Shown here piece after piece: positions 45,430 to 57,659 of a stretch of 64,000 bases of DNA. A program made the position numbers and the translations under genes. The notes beneath the pieces were generated by a model. It was not told where the DNA came from and ran no database searches. It saw only the letters and a program-made list of their open reading frames with translations. Each line of letters begins with the position of its first letter. Position 1 is the first letter of the stretch. The DNA comes from Polytrichum commune (taxonomy: Eukaryota > Streptophyta > Polytrichopsida > Polytrichales > Polytrichaceae): contig OX485803.1 of assembly GCA_950295325.1 (NCBI GenBank), positions 53,893,554 through 53,957,553 of the forward strand, given 5' to 3'.

Positions 45430-47530
45430 CAATAACTTAACCCACCAACATTGTACTTGTTATTGATGATATGTACCTTGATTATTCCTCTCCAAATCTT
45501 CACTGGCTTTCCGTTGTCTGTTCTGCTTGTCAGCTTATAATTCAATGGACCACCTATATATAGATTATATGTAGTAATGTTCTTTAACCCGTAAAGCCCC
45601 AAGTAGTAACCGAAAAAGCGGTACATGCTTTTTGGGAAAAAACCTTCTAACTCCCAAGTACTTGTCACATAAAATTATATCAATCTCCGTGAGGGTTGAA
45701 TTCTTTGGGGTCAATTTTGTGGGTCTAGGGAGTGAGTGCGACACAATGCCATAAATATCCTCAGGATGGACCACATCTAAGTTTAATATGGTTTGGTAGG
45801 TAGCTCATGAGGACATTCTCTTTATAAAAGAATGGTACATCACACTAATAACTATCTTTTGCAGGGTTCAATTCGTGGATTATTAAATCGACTACGTAGT
45901 TCGTTAAAACGACCACAAAGAGTTGTTGCGCGGTCACATGACCTATTAAAGATTTGATGTTTCATTGCACACGTGATGAGGAACAAATATTTCAGTTATG
46001 TGTTAGAATTATAAAAGTTGACCAACTAGATGGATTAAACAACTTGGCCAACACTTGTGTATGCATCTACGTGGTCGTTTTGACCAGTGTGTGGTCGATT
46101 TCACAACCCCCTTTACTTATATCCACATAGGTACACATTGATCTGCACATACATACATCTACACACCATCACTTGCTTTGCTTTGTTTGTTGTAGTCCTT
46201 TATCCAATGAGCACTAGGTCATTAACATTAACGAACAGACACTTTATTCACGCCAACCTTGAAAAAGGTCCGGAGTTTCTATCTATTTGTTTGTTTTGGT
46301 TGCCAGCTTATAAATCAACAAATTTCCTATATATATATATATAGATAGTAATGTGCTTTGACCCGTAAAGCCCCAAATATCCCAAAAAATGTGCTTCCTT
46401 TTAATTATTACTTTTATATATTTTTTGAAAAAAAACCCTTTCTTACTCCTCAGTGTTTGTCACATAACATTTTTCAAGGTGAGGGTTGAGTCATGTCCAA
46501 TTTGTGGGTCTAGGGAATGAGTGGATCACATTTTCATGACTATTATAGCACCATGGATGGTTCGTGCAAACATAATTTCCAAATAAAAAACCGAAAAAAT
46601 TTGGAAATTATGAACCCAATCAAACGAATAAGTGAAAAAATATATAAGGAAAAAAACTAATTAATGGAAATTTTGGACTTTTCTAAGCTCCAACCATGTC
46701 AACGCGCCATAAGAGGTTGTATGCTAACACATCAATGGCTTGGCATCTTGCTCACTCAAAGCAGCGAACTCTCTTTCTATATCCATCTCCCTCTCCTCCT
46801 TGCTAATAGGGATAAAAACAAAATCAACCCGTCATTGTTTTGGTGCCATTTCTAAAACTTTTCTCACACATGTTAAAGTGCAAATACATACAAAAGACCA
46901 AACACATACTATGTGCAAAGACAAACAAGAGCCACACTAAATAAGGTTAAGGTGAATACTTAAGTTTAAGGCCAAGAAGTTGCCATGAATGAATGAAAAA
47001 GAAAACAAATCACTACTTCATGTACTGTTGGACCTTACCAAAAAGATGAATTAATTATTTTTAAATCATGGGACTGACGAAAATTCATAAATTATATTTT
47101 TAGTCGATGAACCTTATTTTTCAAAAATAAATAAATATTCGTTTCGAGGTGCACAAACCAGCTATGGTGCTACGGTACCCACGAGATGCACCAAATTCAA
47201 GTTGAATTTGAGAGCTCATGAACAAAATATAATCTTTGAAGAGAGAGTGCTCATTTACAACTATCTTTGTGGGGTTTCACTTATGCTTACCTAGGCACAC
47301 ATTGATTTGTACCTGCATTCCTCTCCAAATCGTCATGGGCTTTGCTCAATATGTTTTGGTTGTCATGTTGTAGTTTCTATAGACCACCTTGAATTAGTAA
47401 CGTGCTTTGACCCCTAAAGTCCCAAGTAACTAGAAAGGTGATACTCACATTTTCAGAACTTTCTTATCTCCTACTTGTCACACAACATCGGTCAATGTAA
47501 GGGGTTGAGTTTTGGTTGGGGCACACTTTC
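45430..47530 (+). repeat. Three diverged copies of a local repeat (R4)
   Basis: Blocks at about 45,430-45,780, 46,130-46,540 and 47,280-47,530 share the order CTCCAAATC, TGCTT/GTT-TGGTTG-CAGCTTATAA, TAGTAATGT-CTTTGACCCGTAAAGCCCC, CTTGTCACATAA and GAGGGTTGA, then GTGGGTCTAGGGA-TGAGTG. No domain is recognised. Confidence 0.65.
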
Positions 47531-48746
47531 GTTATACTACAAGCATATGAATCCTAGGCAATTGACCTACATCACTGTAAACTTTGTCCTCTGTGACTAA
47601 GAAATTTGCAAATCTAGCACGGTGATAGATTTGCATTGTTCTTTCATCGATGTTGGACGATTGTGTAGGACTTGTATCCTAATAATGTTAAAATCCTTGG
47701 GATCCGCTAGATTCAAGTTGAATCTGCCAGAACCTTGCTAGAAGTTCCCTTATGGGAAAGAGCCCACATGCTAAAGAATGTTATGCGTGATCTCTATACA
47801 TTCCCTTTCCGTTCTTTAAGTGTTGTCACTCGAGCCTCTTGCGCACTTACCTCTCCACCTTAGCGCGGAATCCAAACATTTACAATTTATGTTTTGTGTT
47901 CCAACAACTTATTGCATAAAGCATGATGTACAAAAGAAGTAACCAAGTTTAGTGGTAGGGTTTTTTGGCCATATTCCATCAATAAATGCAGCTCATGTTT
48001 ATAGCCAATAAACAAAAATGGTTGAATATGGATTCAACATCATTATTTTAATGAGAACGAATATGAATGGATATTTGCACAAACTACTAAGTGTTGCTAG
48101 TTCTAATTGGATATGGATCCCAAATGGATGTAGTCTAGTGTTCGCACAAGTTCACAACTTTCTTTTATATGTCAACCCCAAGTTGGTGAGAATTGTATTT
48201 CATACTAGATGTGTTGATTTTGGGTGTACATCCTCGGCATGGGCTAGGCCTTTATCCCTTGGTATTCGTAGAGACCATATTTTGGAACTCCCATATCATG
48301 GCTCCAACCCACTAAGTGCCAGTGGGAGCCCCCCTCCTTAAAAAGAGAACACTTTTTGAGGGGTAGTGTTTGGGGTCTACTCCATATCGTTCTTTGGAAA
48401 GAGGATGTGAGGAATACCATATTGTTTTGTACTCACCTTTGAGCTCATCCCCAACCTCCTAACCAAGGAGTGGTTTTCCAAGAGAACTCACTACACTTGT
48501 AGAAGAAAGTGAATTTCAATTCCAAATAATTTCGGTCCAAAGAAAAATTGTTGATAATTTTTATGTATATTCAAGCACGAGTCTTAAGCTTTTTTATCCT
48601 TGAAATTTAATCATTTACAATACATCATAATCATAACAAAAAAAATTCTCAAATTTGGTATGTGTTTCATCAAGATGATAACGTGTGTGTGTATGCGAGT
48701 GATATTATTTATAAGTTTACAAATAAATGATCATTCCTAATGAGCT

Positions 48747-48786
<40 letters not shown>

Positions 48787-51700
48787 TGATTTTTGACATG
48801 GATGAACGGGCTCTACTAAATCAAGCTTTGGGTAAGTTGAGGGCCAATTTGTTCCGACTGAAATCCACTACACCCTTCATACATGTGCCGGTGGCCCCGA
48901 TGATTTTGACACACCTTGATAATTTTGGTCAATCTAAATTTGCTTCTCCACTCCATGTTTGAGCCCACGGTATCATAAGAGGTGTAAAAAGTGTAGTAAA
49001 ATTCAAGGTCTTTGATATTAGTTCTAGAGTCAAACTATCTAAAATAGAAGAAGACATGGATTGTAGAATGGCTCATTGTGTTTTCACCTTCCCAAATGGA
49101 CGAGCTTACCTATAGTAGATACCATTTAGAAGCTCTAACTAGAGAAAAGAATTTATTACATACAAGCATACCTCTCGTTCATCCAACAAAAAACCCTGAA
49201 ATAATATGCAACCCAAAGGTTATTATTTTTAGTTGATTTGACCATAACATTATTCAACCATGTGGTTTAGTTCCATTGACCTTGGAATATGTCAATTATA
49301 TTTTTGGACCCTTGGAAAAAAAGTAGTAATATTTGTTTACTATTCGTACATGTAGGCTAACACTTGGGAACATAAGTGGAGTTGTATTCTTGACCTACTC
49401 ACATGAATCATTGTTCATCCCGACACTATTCATTCGGGCATTACTTGCTAAAATACTATACATAGCAACACTATTCACAACATTCGTACTATTCATACCG
49501 TCACTATTCATTATTCAGAACATCGTTAATTTCTTCTTATTATCTATGCCCCCCCCCCCAATGAAGGTAGGATAATGAAGCCATGTCATATGTTAAATAT
49601 AGAATGAAACACAACCATGCAATTGAATAATGCTATGAAACCATAATCAAGTTTCTAAAACCTAAAATTAGCATATCCCAAATAATTAAAGGTGGATCGG
49701 CTACAAACCTATAATAGGTCACGTCTTATGTTGGATGGATGAGAGGTATGCTTGCATGCAAATGTTCCCTCTCTCTCTCTCCGCGCTCTAGCCCATCCAT
49801 ATGTCTATCCACACTTACATAGACGTGATTTATTAAAAGGGGCAAGCCATTAATCAATTGGCCTCGATCATTGGCGTCCAAGGAGAATAGTGGCCATTCC
49901 TAGGAGTTGTCATAGCCCAGCCCCATGCCCTTGGGATGCTGCTTAGTAGTTGGCCCACAAACCTATATTATGTACATGTTCATCGCAAAACACGGAAAGT
50001 ATCTACAACTCCATACGCTATATATGTATATCTATCTATGGTGACTGCTCATTCCAACCAAGCTTTGCTTCTTACAACTCATAACTCTCAAAAGCCAAGA
50101 TAAGTTCTTATGTACTAGAATTTCTTTTCTTTTCTTAACGGATTGGGACATACGACTAGCACTTTAACATTCCTCAATGCACTTGGTTTGTTATGTGGGG
50201 GTCCCATCATACCACAATTAAATTCCAACGCAAAGAGACAATGCGAATCTCGGGGGTGGGGTTAGTGCGAGTCATGACCAACCCGGGGACCATCTATCTT
50301 GAAGTTATTGGCAGTTGTGTTTCATTTGTAGAACTGGTGGTGGTGAGACCCACATTAGTTGATGTCGAGGGGTCGGCGCGTCTGATAGTGGCCTACATGT
50401 GGAGCCAGTGGCTTGCCTTCCTTAGGACTGTCAGTTGGCCCATCTTCCTTAGGATCAATCTAAAAGAGAACAAGGCAAGGGTACTGAAAAATGTTATGAT
50501 AATAGGGCGCGATGAGGACTAACACTATCTTGACATATTGTTTTGAGGACGTTACTCATGTAAACAATACTTCTGCATGTGTTACATGTCATGAGTTTCC
50601 ATCAAGACGAGTGAGTGGAAGATCGAAGGCTAACGGTCATCATAGATAATCAAACCCTCGACCTCGTGAATCCAACTACTTGTTTCTCATCTGGGGTCTT
50701 TTAAGAACATCCCCGTCCACATATTTTCATGATTTCAAATACTTCCACTACATCTATGGAAGTCCCACTATAAGAGCTCCTCAATAAACAACAAAAATTA
50801 ACAACCATGCATATGAAAGGATTTGTGTTGAGTGCCCTATTGAAATTTGATTCAAAAGTAGATTCTTCCCTAGTTAAATGAACCAACAACTATCAGGACA
50901 TGGTTTTTTTCTCCACTTCTATATGGCCATCTCTCTCTCTCTCTACAATTTTAATTCTATAAAAGGATTTAGAGTTTAGCCCCTCCTACTCTCCACTATT
51001 TGGCTTGATGAACGCGTGCTTCAAACTTTCTCGTCTCGGCTCGTCTCCAATGTACAAAGAGGGCCATTGCATTGTGGCTACGACTTTTATCTACAATGTG
51101 ATAATGGTGGTGGGCTTACTCATAACATTACTCAACCACCAAGGTGTTGCACCTATAGTTTCAAGAGTTTCGGGAATTTTCAAAGAACGATATCTTGTTT
51201 ATGTTGGACCACCCTTACAAAAATAAATAAAAATAAAATAGTACTCAACTTGAGCATTGTTCATTTTACATGGACAAATCTCTAGTTGGGGTTCCTTATC
51301 AAAGCATGCTCTCTATATAGTTTAATCAAATTTCGGGCCAACTGGTCACAATCAATAACAAAGTTGTGCCATATGATATGTGGTGGGATCCCCCAGTCTA
51401 CTCCGATTCACATGCAATTTCTACATAGTCTCAACTTATAGATTTTGTGACCGGGCTAGTAGCTCACCCCATATAGCAAAGGGAGTTGTCAGACGAGCAT
51501 TACTAATGTCATGCTCTGTTAGACCTTGGAGAAGGTTAATTTTATTTGTGGCATGATGGAATTTGTTTGTAGTTTGGCCACTGGTTCACATGTGTGAGAG
51601 CATTGACTTTGCTTTATTTATTTGTTTATGTATAGCAATTTGCTTGTTGATGACAACAAACAAATTGTATAACAATGTTACAATTTGCAAAAGTTACTTG

Positions 51701-53262
51701 ACAAGTTGGTTGCATGGACATGTGTGAGGGCTGCAACATCTACAAAATGTGTTGCTCTTATCTTTACCCAAGGATGTTGTGATGTACCCGAGGATGTACC
51801 TATTGTGATATATTTCAATGACTTTTTTTAATTGAACAAAAATATTTATCTAGGTCTATATGGTAATTGGATTTGTTGCATTCCAAAAAGAACTTGATTT
51901 GATGAGGAGTTGCCATTTCAAGGGATGCGACACTCACTTGTGCGCTGTCCTTATCCATCTTGTTGTGATTGCTATAATCTCTTGGATTTCACAATAGAGG
52001 AATCCGTAAATTGGCCAAAAGAAGGGTCCAATTCATTATTTTTAGAGAAATTTTATCAAATTCATATAATTGTATCATGTATTGAGTCCTAAAGGAAGAT
52101 TGAATGTTGCTAAAAAAAGAAATAATTCATGAGTTTGGAATCTTGAGTTGAGTCCCTAGAGTATGCATCAAACTTCTACATGCAGGTCAAAGTGACATCC
52201 ACCTCCTTCATTAGGCCGAGTTTATGTCACGCTCTTGATATTCAAACTCTAAGGTACAGTCACTGAGAGGCAGGTGGATCGATGTGGGAGCGATGAGAGG
52301 CAGACAAGGGCATTCCCTCACTGCGAGCATAAGCGAACACACACACACACATACTAGGATCTGACAACGTGAGCTTCAGAGGACCCCCAAACATAGAAAG
52401 AAGACAACATGGAGAGAAGAAGCAACAAGAAGCTCAAGAGCCACTCAACACAACAAAGGCACGCAAATCCAATAGTAGACAACTTGAAAGGACTTGTCTC
52501 AACTTTCTTGCTTTATTAGGGTTTGTATTCTACACACTTCCCAGCGACAGCCGGCCAACTACAACCCCCCCCCCCTCAACAATAATACTACAATGCGCGC
52601 ACTACTCCCCTCTCCTCTCCCCTAGATCTACACTGGCAACCCACATTCACGCCAATGCCTGGCTACGGGCATTACTTTTTCTTTCTCTTTTTCTTCGAAA
52701 TCTAAAAAGCGAGTCCATAATATAGTCACACAAGTTTCATATAAAAATCTCCAAAGCCTCTTCGCTTTTCAATTAAACTCATTCTTGCCCCTCAAACCCA
52801 GTTAAAAGTTCACTCTTTGCTTGAAACACATGATTACTATCTGGATTACTTTACGGATAAGTCTATTAACAAGGGCTCATTTGAAATTGAAAATACCCGA
52901 TTATAGCTTGATGATAATCATGAGATTGCTAAAGGATGTAAGGAGCACTTTTAAGGTGTGCATCTTTTGCAGTGGGAATTAATGGACACAGACAAGATGT
53001 TTCCGTTACCAAAGCTTCCTTTCCAATGTACTCTCTACGGCCTCTCCACTTAAAGACTTGGGAGAAACTTCAGTTTAAGTACACGAGTACACATAAAGCT
53101 ACGATTTCCAATTTGTAACACAAAACGGGCCTACAGAGTGCACATGGTACCTTTAAAAAAGAATAAAATTTGAGAGGGAGTTGATGACATGTAAGAGATT
53201 TCACAAGCTATGTATCTTCCCTTTCGAGTCAGCCCTAATATAACTAGATATAGAGAATCAAT
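47531..53262. other. Gene-free stretch with simple repeats and TE-like scraps
   Basis: Includes a GA microsatellite (48,750-48,784), several ACTATTCA motifs at 49,420-49,515, C-runs (49,549 and 52,565), and a block at 49,150-49,280 repeated at 54,055-54,165. A 109-residue ORF at 50,193-50,522 and a 107-residue ORF at 48,018-48,341 resemble no family known to me. A poor RT-like or gag-like match was looked for and not found. Confidence 0.4.
48750..48784 (+). repeat. GA microsatellite
   Basis: About 17 uninterrupted GA units. Confidence 0.95.
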
Positions 53263-53482
53263 GATCGGGGAGAACTGGCAGTTAGTTACAAATGAACCGT
53301 TGGAGTTTGAGAAATAACCGGTTGAAGTTCGAGATTGCAAGAAAATTACCGATCATTTTAGAGGAATTTATAGAATGAACACCAATTTGATAAAAGAAAA
53401 CCGGAGGATGTCGACATGTAACCGGTTGGACTTGCAAACACTGGGATCTCGATCGATTATGTCCAAAAATCTCCCCGATCAC
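53263..53482 (+). repeat. Dispersed repeat R3, copy 2
   Basis: Same landmark order as 43,711-43,921, including TTACCGATCATTTTAGAGGAA and CAAAAATCTCCCCGATC. It begins with GGGGAGAAC, mirroring the CTCCCCG near its end, so the repeat may have short inverted termini. Confidence 0.8.
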
Positions 53483-54868
53483 TGTAGAGAATGGTATGCT
53501 AAATTCCTAAAAGAAAGGCCATCCATTATCACCATACGAGTCCCACACAACACACCCTTTGCCACTACAAAATTTGTAAAAACATTGGTGTCTTGAAAGA
53601 TGTGTTGTGTGAGATCCGTTTGGTGGTAGTAACTAGTGTCCATGCCACTTTTGAGAGAAGTAAAATGGGTCCAAAAAGGTAAAGGAATGATGTCAATTGC
53701 ACGATTCCCTAGCTCCCATTCGTGTCTTGGTCATTGTTTTGTTTTGAGCGGGCTATCATCTAACTCAATAGGACCCTATTGCAAAGCTTTGACCCACAGG
53801 TGAGCATATTTCAACTATTTGCATGTAGGTAGTACACCACGTTGGAGATTATTTATGCACTTTATGGGCATTCTTTGGTGATAAACGGGTTTCTAATTGC
53901 GCAAGTGTCCATAAGCACATGTGTTTCTTCTTCTTCTTCTTCTTCTTTTGACCTTTTTATAATGTTAAGTGAAAGTTGAATTCCATGTTCATTCCTTGGC
54001 CATATGCAAGTGTTATTATGGAATTTATGGGCATTTCTTTTTATGAGGGCTTCTCTAGAACATTTGCATCTAAACGTTTCTCTCATTCATCCAACACTAA
54101 GCCTTGATATAATATGCATTCTAGAGGTTACTTGTTTTAGTTAATTTGACACCAAAATTAGTGTAGTTGAACACATTTGTGACGAATCGACCACAAATGT
54201 TTAAAGGTCAAGTTTTGAGCATGGATGGGTGACATGGAGATGACATTTACACTCCTATGACTCAATTCCTACTCGACCCCCAATCCCATGTCAAAATCTT
54301 GGTTTACACAAGGGACGAACTACATTTGAATTTATTTGCAAGGTCCATTGCTTTGTAAGTTGAGTAACTTGTCCTCTATCTATCCACCCCCTTCTCATAC
54401 TGAGAGAGCCCTCATTTGATCTTTTTTTCTTTTCTTTTGACAACTTGTTCACTCCTGACACCACCAACATATGAGTCCTAGGCAATTATCATATCTCAAT
54501 GAAAAACAATGCCATTCTATCTTAATGGTAGATTTGCGGATTTTTCAATGACGCAAGGCAATTGCCATGACTGTTGTGGTTGTAGTGCAAGTTGCAAGGG
54601 TGGTACCATGGCCGCCACTGACAATCCTATTACAATATACTCACTAAACACAATAGTTTGTGGTTAGATATCCTCTCACGGAATTAACCTCCAACCATTG
54701 ATTTGTGAATAACCCTATTCATCATTAATGTTTTTGGAGGGGAGGAGGAAGCTCGTTATTATAACAACAAGTCCACAATACCTTATCAAAGAGGGTATGC
54801 GGACCTTTTCTTGGTCTACTCAATAAGTTTTTAGGAGATGTAATGATTGGAGACTGTGCACATACTTA
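53483..54868. other. Gene-free stretch
   Basis: TTC microsatellite at 53,928-53,948. Block 54,055-54,165 (CATCCAACA, AATATGCA, GTTAATTTGAC) repeats 49,175-49,260. No gene is seen. Confidence 0.5.
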
Positions 54869-55467
54869 GGGCCACTTCAAACATGAGCCAAGAGCCGTGA
54901 CCCTGTAATGGTGAGGACCCTTGACTCTCATCCAAAGGCCATACCATGGGTGTTGGGAAAGCCGCTTTATGTAATCACGGGCCCTCAAGCATAGTGTGAA
55001 GTGAGAATGGACCATGTTGCGGGACCATTGCATATTTTATTGGCAGAAAAAGAGGGGAGGATTTGGTTTTAACGTAATATGTTTCAAACTCTATCAATTT
55101 AAGAGAATTACTTGATGATGTTTGTCTATCCTTGAATCTATTCTAGAACATGCCTTGCAATCTGTCCTGAAATCGGTCTTGCTAGAAAAAAAATCTAAAA
55201 AAATCACGGTCTTCTAGAATTTGCGTCAGGCCCACCTCCAAGAGGTGGGCCTGACGCAAATCCTGGTAGACCATGCACCCTTATCCACAACCTGCCATGT
55301 AGGATTCCATGTAGGCTTTTCATCCACGAACTTTTCTTTGGGCCTTTAGACCTTCACCTCCTAGTGTGAAGTGAACTTGGACGGTCTCCGCCTTTTCGAC
55401 CAATGAGAACTCTTACATTGCCATGGTCATGGGCCTTAAGCCTTAAGCCTTGTGTGTGAAGTGGCTC
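54869..55467. mobile_element. Harbinger/Tourist-like MITE, TTA target duplication
   Basis: Left end GGGCCACTTCAAACATGAGCC and right end (inverted) GAGCCACTTCACACACAAGG form imperfect terminal repeats. TTA flanks both (54,866-54,868 and 55,468-55,470). The 599-bp interior lacks transposase but includes the strong hairpin at 55,219-55,261. Confidence 0.7.
55219..55261. other. Perfect 19-bp-arm hairpin
   Basis: ATTTGCGTCAGGCCCACCT, loop CCAAG, then the exact reverse complement. It is GC-rich in an AT-rich setting. It lies near the middle of the MITE, so it may be its fold-back core or the footprint of a smaller inserted element. Not a bacterial-style terminator in this genome. Confidence 0.85.
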
Positions 55468-56496
55468 TTACAGTGAATAACACACAAAATAGAGAAATAA
55501 AATGCTTCGTTTCATTCCCAAAATACATACAAGGCCACACGGACTTGCACCAGGATATGCTTATCGGTTTGAGGTGCCCTATAATGATATTATTACTCTT
55601 CCAATTGCATTCCTGGACTCCAACAAGTTCATACCCTGACCTTGACAGGGTATCAGCCTGTAATATTTGGGCAAGGCTGGTCATGAGTTCGGTCAACATC
55701 CCTTTTTCTTTTTGGGTGGACCTCAACAAGGACGTAGTAGGGGCTCAATCTAACATGAAACATATGCATGTGGGTATGTGGGTGTTATTTGGTTCGGTTT
55801 TCATGTTCTCCAACTTCCACCCATTACATTTACACAACAAAATCCGTGTTGCATTAACAAATCTAACATGAAACATATGCAAAAACTAGTTTGAAAATAA
55901 GATCTTTCCTGGTTTAGTTATGGTTACCTGAACTAGATACATAGGTTCTCCCAATTGTGTTCACTATTGAGTGGAGAGTAGTTATTAATATTTGAAGATG
56001 TAGGTCCAGTTTCTTTTAAACATGTGTCTTTATGATGCTTGCTCTTTGATCCTCACAAAACCACGTTACATTGAAATCTAGGGGTCCAAATAGGAATACA
56101 AGCCACTTAAGACCCATCCACCTTGGATTTCGTCAACTGCGGCTACTACATTTTCCTATTAGTGTGGGCACACCTCAAATAAAAAGAAAAACTCACTCTT
56201 GTATTCACGATAAATTTTTTGGAGCAACGGGCCTTTTAAAAAAAAAGGTATGGCGGCTTCTTCACACTTGTGTCTTTACATTCCAATTTTGGTTTAAGTA
56301 GGTACACCAAATTATTTGATCTAGTGTGCGTGGCATATTAAGGCACGTTTACACCAAGGGATTAGGCCATGGCTCTTAATTGACCGTGGTACCCCACTTT
56401 TTGGATGGGGCCATAAAGAAGTCCATGGACTATAGCTAGATTTTTTTGAAGGGCACGGGCCCCTAGTGTAAACCCAAATTTCCATAGCAAGTCTAG

Positions 56497-57087
56497 TAGG
56501 GGTAGAGCCAGGGGGGGGGGCTGAGCCTCCTTGACATCACTAGTAGAAACTATGCCAAAACGACTACATACTTTTCTTTTTTGTTATGCAACTGCAATGT
56601 TAAAATTTTGGGGCGTGTAATATACCGTTGGAAAAGTGTTTCCAAGACCTTTCCAACGGTATATTACAAGCCCCCAAATTCCTAAAACCACAATTGGTAA
56701 AACTAAAAAAAATTGTAGTTGTTTAGCGATTGTAGAGCAAGCTGGTCAAAAGAACCATAATGGGAAAACAATTGCGATTCTTTTTAGCAATGTTTTCTAC
56801 GAGTGCATTGAAGGAAAGTCGGGAAACTGCTTATTATTGGCGATGTCTATCAGCGATGATTGGATGGTCAATCTAATATCATCTTCATCGAAAAAACCAT
56901 TGCCAAAGCTTTGGATATTAATGACATTATCATTTTTTATGGGGATGTTAGCTCGATGAGTCCAAATCTCTCAATAAATAATCAGATTTGACCACCTATT
57001 CAAATTTGAAAATAAAATATACACTGGATATTTCCATATTATGAGGTCAACCCCCCCCCCCGGATCAAAAACCTGGCTCTGCCCCTA
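56497..57087. mobile_element. hAT-like non-autonomous element (middle of nest)
   Basis: TAGGGGTAGAGCCAGG at 56,497 mirrors CCTGGCTCTGCCCCTA at 57,087, next to G10 and C11 runs respectively. The flanking octamers AAGTCTAG and GAGTTTAG agree at 6 of 8 positions, consistent with an old 8-bp hAT duplication. The termini resemble hAT MITE ends known from grasses. Confidence 0.65.
56538..56805. mobile_element. CACTA-type MITE (innermost of nest)
   Basis: Starts CACTAGTAGAAA at 56,538 and ends TTTTCTACGAGTG at 56,805, with CAT directly on both sides (3-bp duplication, as for CACTA elements). The interior includes GTAATATACCGTTGGAAA and its inverted copy, shared with the element at 58,426. Confidence 0.85.
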
Positions 57088-57659
57088 GAGTTTAGTCAGG
57101 CCTACCTTCAAGAGTCGTCCCAAAAAAATTCCCTACAATACGGCCAACATTATTCATACTTGCCATGTGGGATTCCGTGTAGATTTTCATCCACTAGAGA
57201 TGTTATGGGTTGTAGTTCAAAACTAACCTTGTGTAAACCTAAAGTAGGGGTTCATGAAATACTCAACTAATGAAAATTCAAGGAGTCTCAAGAGCCATGG
57301 CCTAATGCCCTTCATGTAAACAAGCCCTTAGTTTTAGAAAACATTCGTATTGTCCACCTAGTTGAAACTTTTATGGTTAATAACTTATGTGTTATCACAA
57401 GAAAAGCCTTGAAAGTGCATGCCACCATTTGAGGTGCCATAAAATTTTATGATGAAAGTCAATGTGGGCCACAATGAACCAGGAATTTTGGTGTGGTTTG
57501 CACTCACAATAGAGTAATGCAAACAGTCTTCCGATCAAATTCTCCTTGAGTTGACTAAACATGAGTTTAAAGGCGTAACCATAAGCCATAAAGCTCCTCA
57601 AGTTCTCTTAAGGCTTAAATTAATATAGTGTCAGGCTATTAGCTTGTCATACTAGGGTG

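Larger units (their letters stand above)
56341..57327. mobile_element. Outer Harbinger-like MITE of a three-level nest
   Basis: AGGCACGTTTACACCAAGGG at the left and, inverted, GGGCTTGTTTACATGAAGGG at the right continue into a shared ATTAGGCCATGGCTCTT. TTA lies on both sides (56,338-56,340 and 57,328-57,330). Removing the inner hAT-like element leaves about 390 bp, similar to the MITE at 43,996. Confidence 0.75.

Noticed and set aside
50193..50522. 109-residue ORF
   Set aside because: Hydrophobic but without motif, paralog or splice context; kept only in the region description.
55436..55871. Opposed 97- and 139-residue ORFs at a MITE border
   Set aside because: They straddle or abut the end of the MITE at 55,467 and resemble no known family. 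Most likely chance or a minor exon fragment that cannot be supported.
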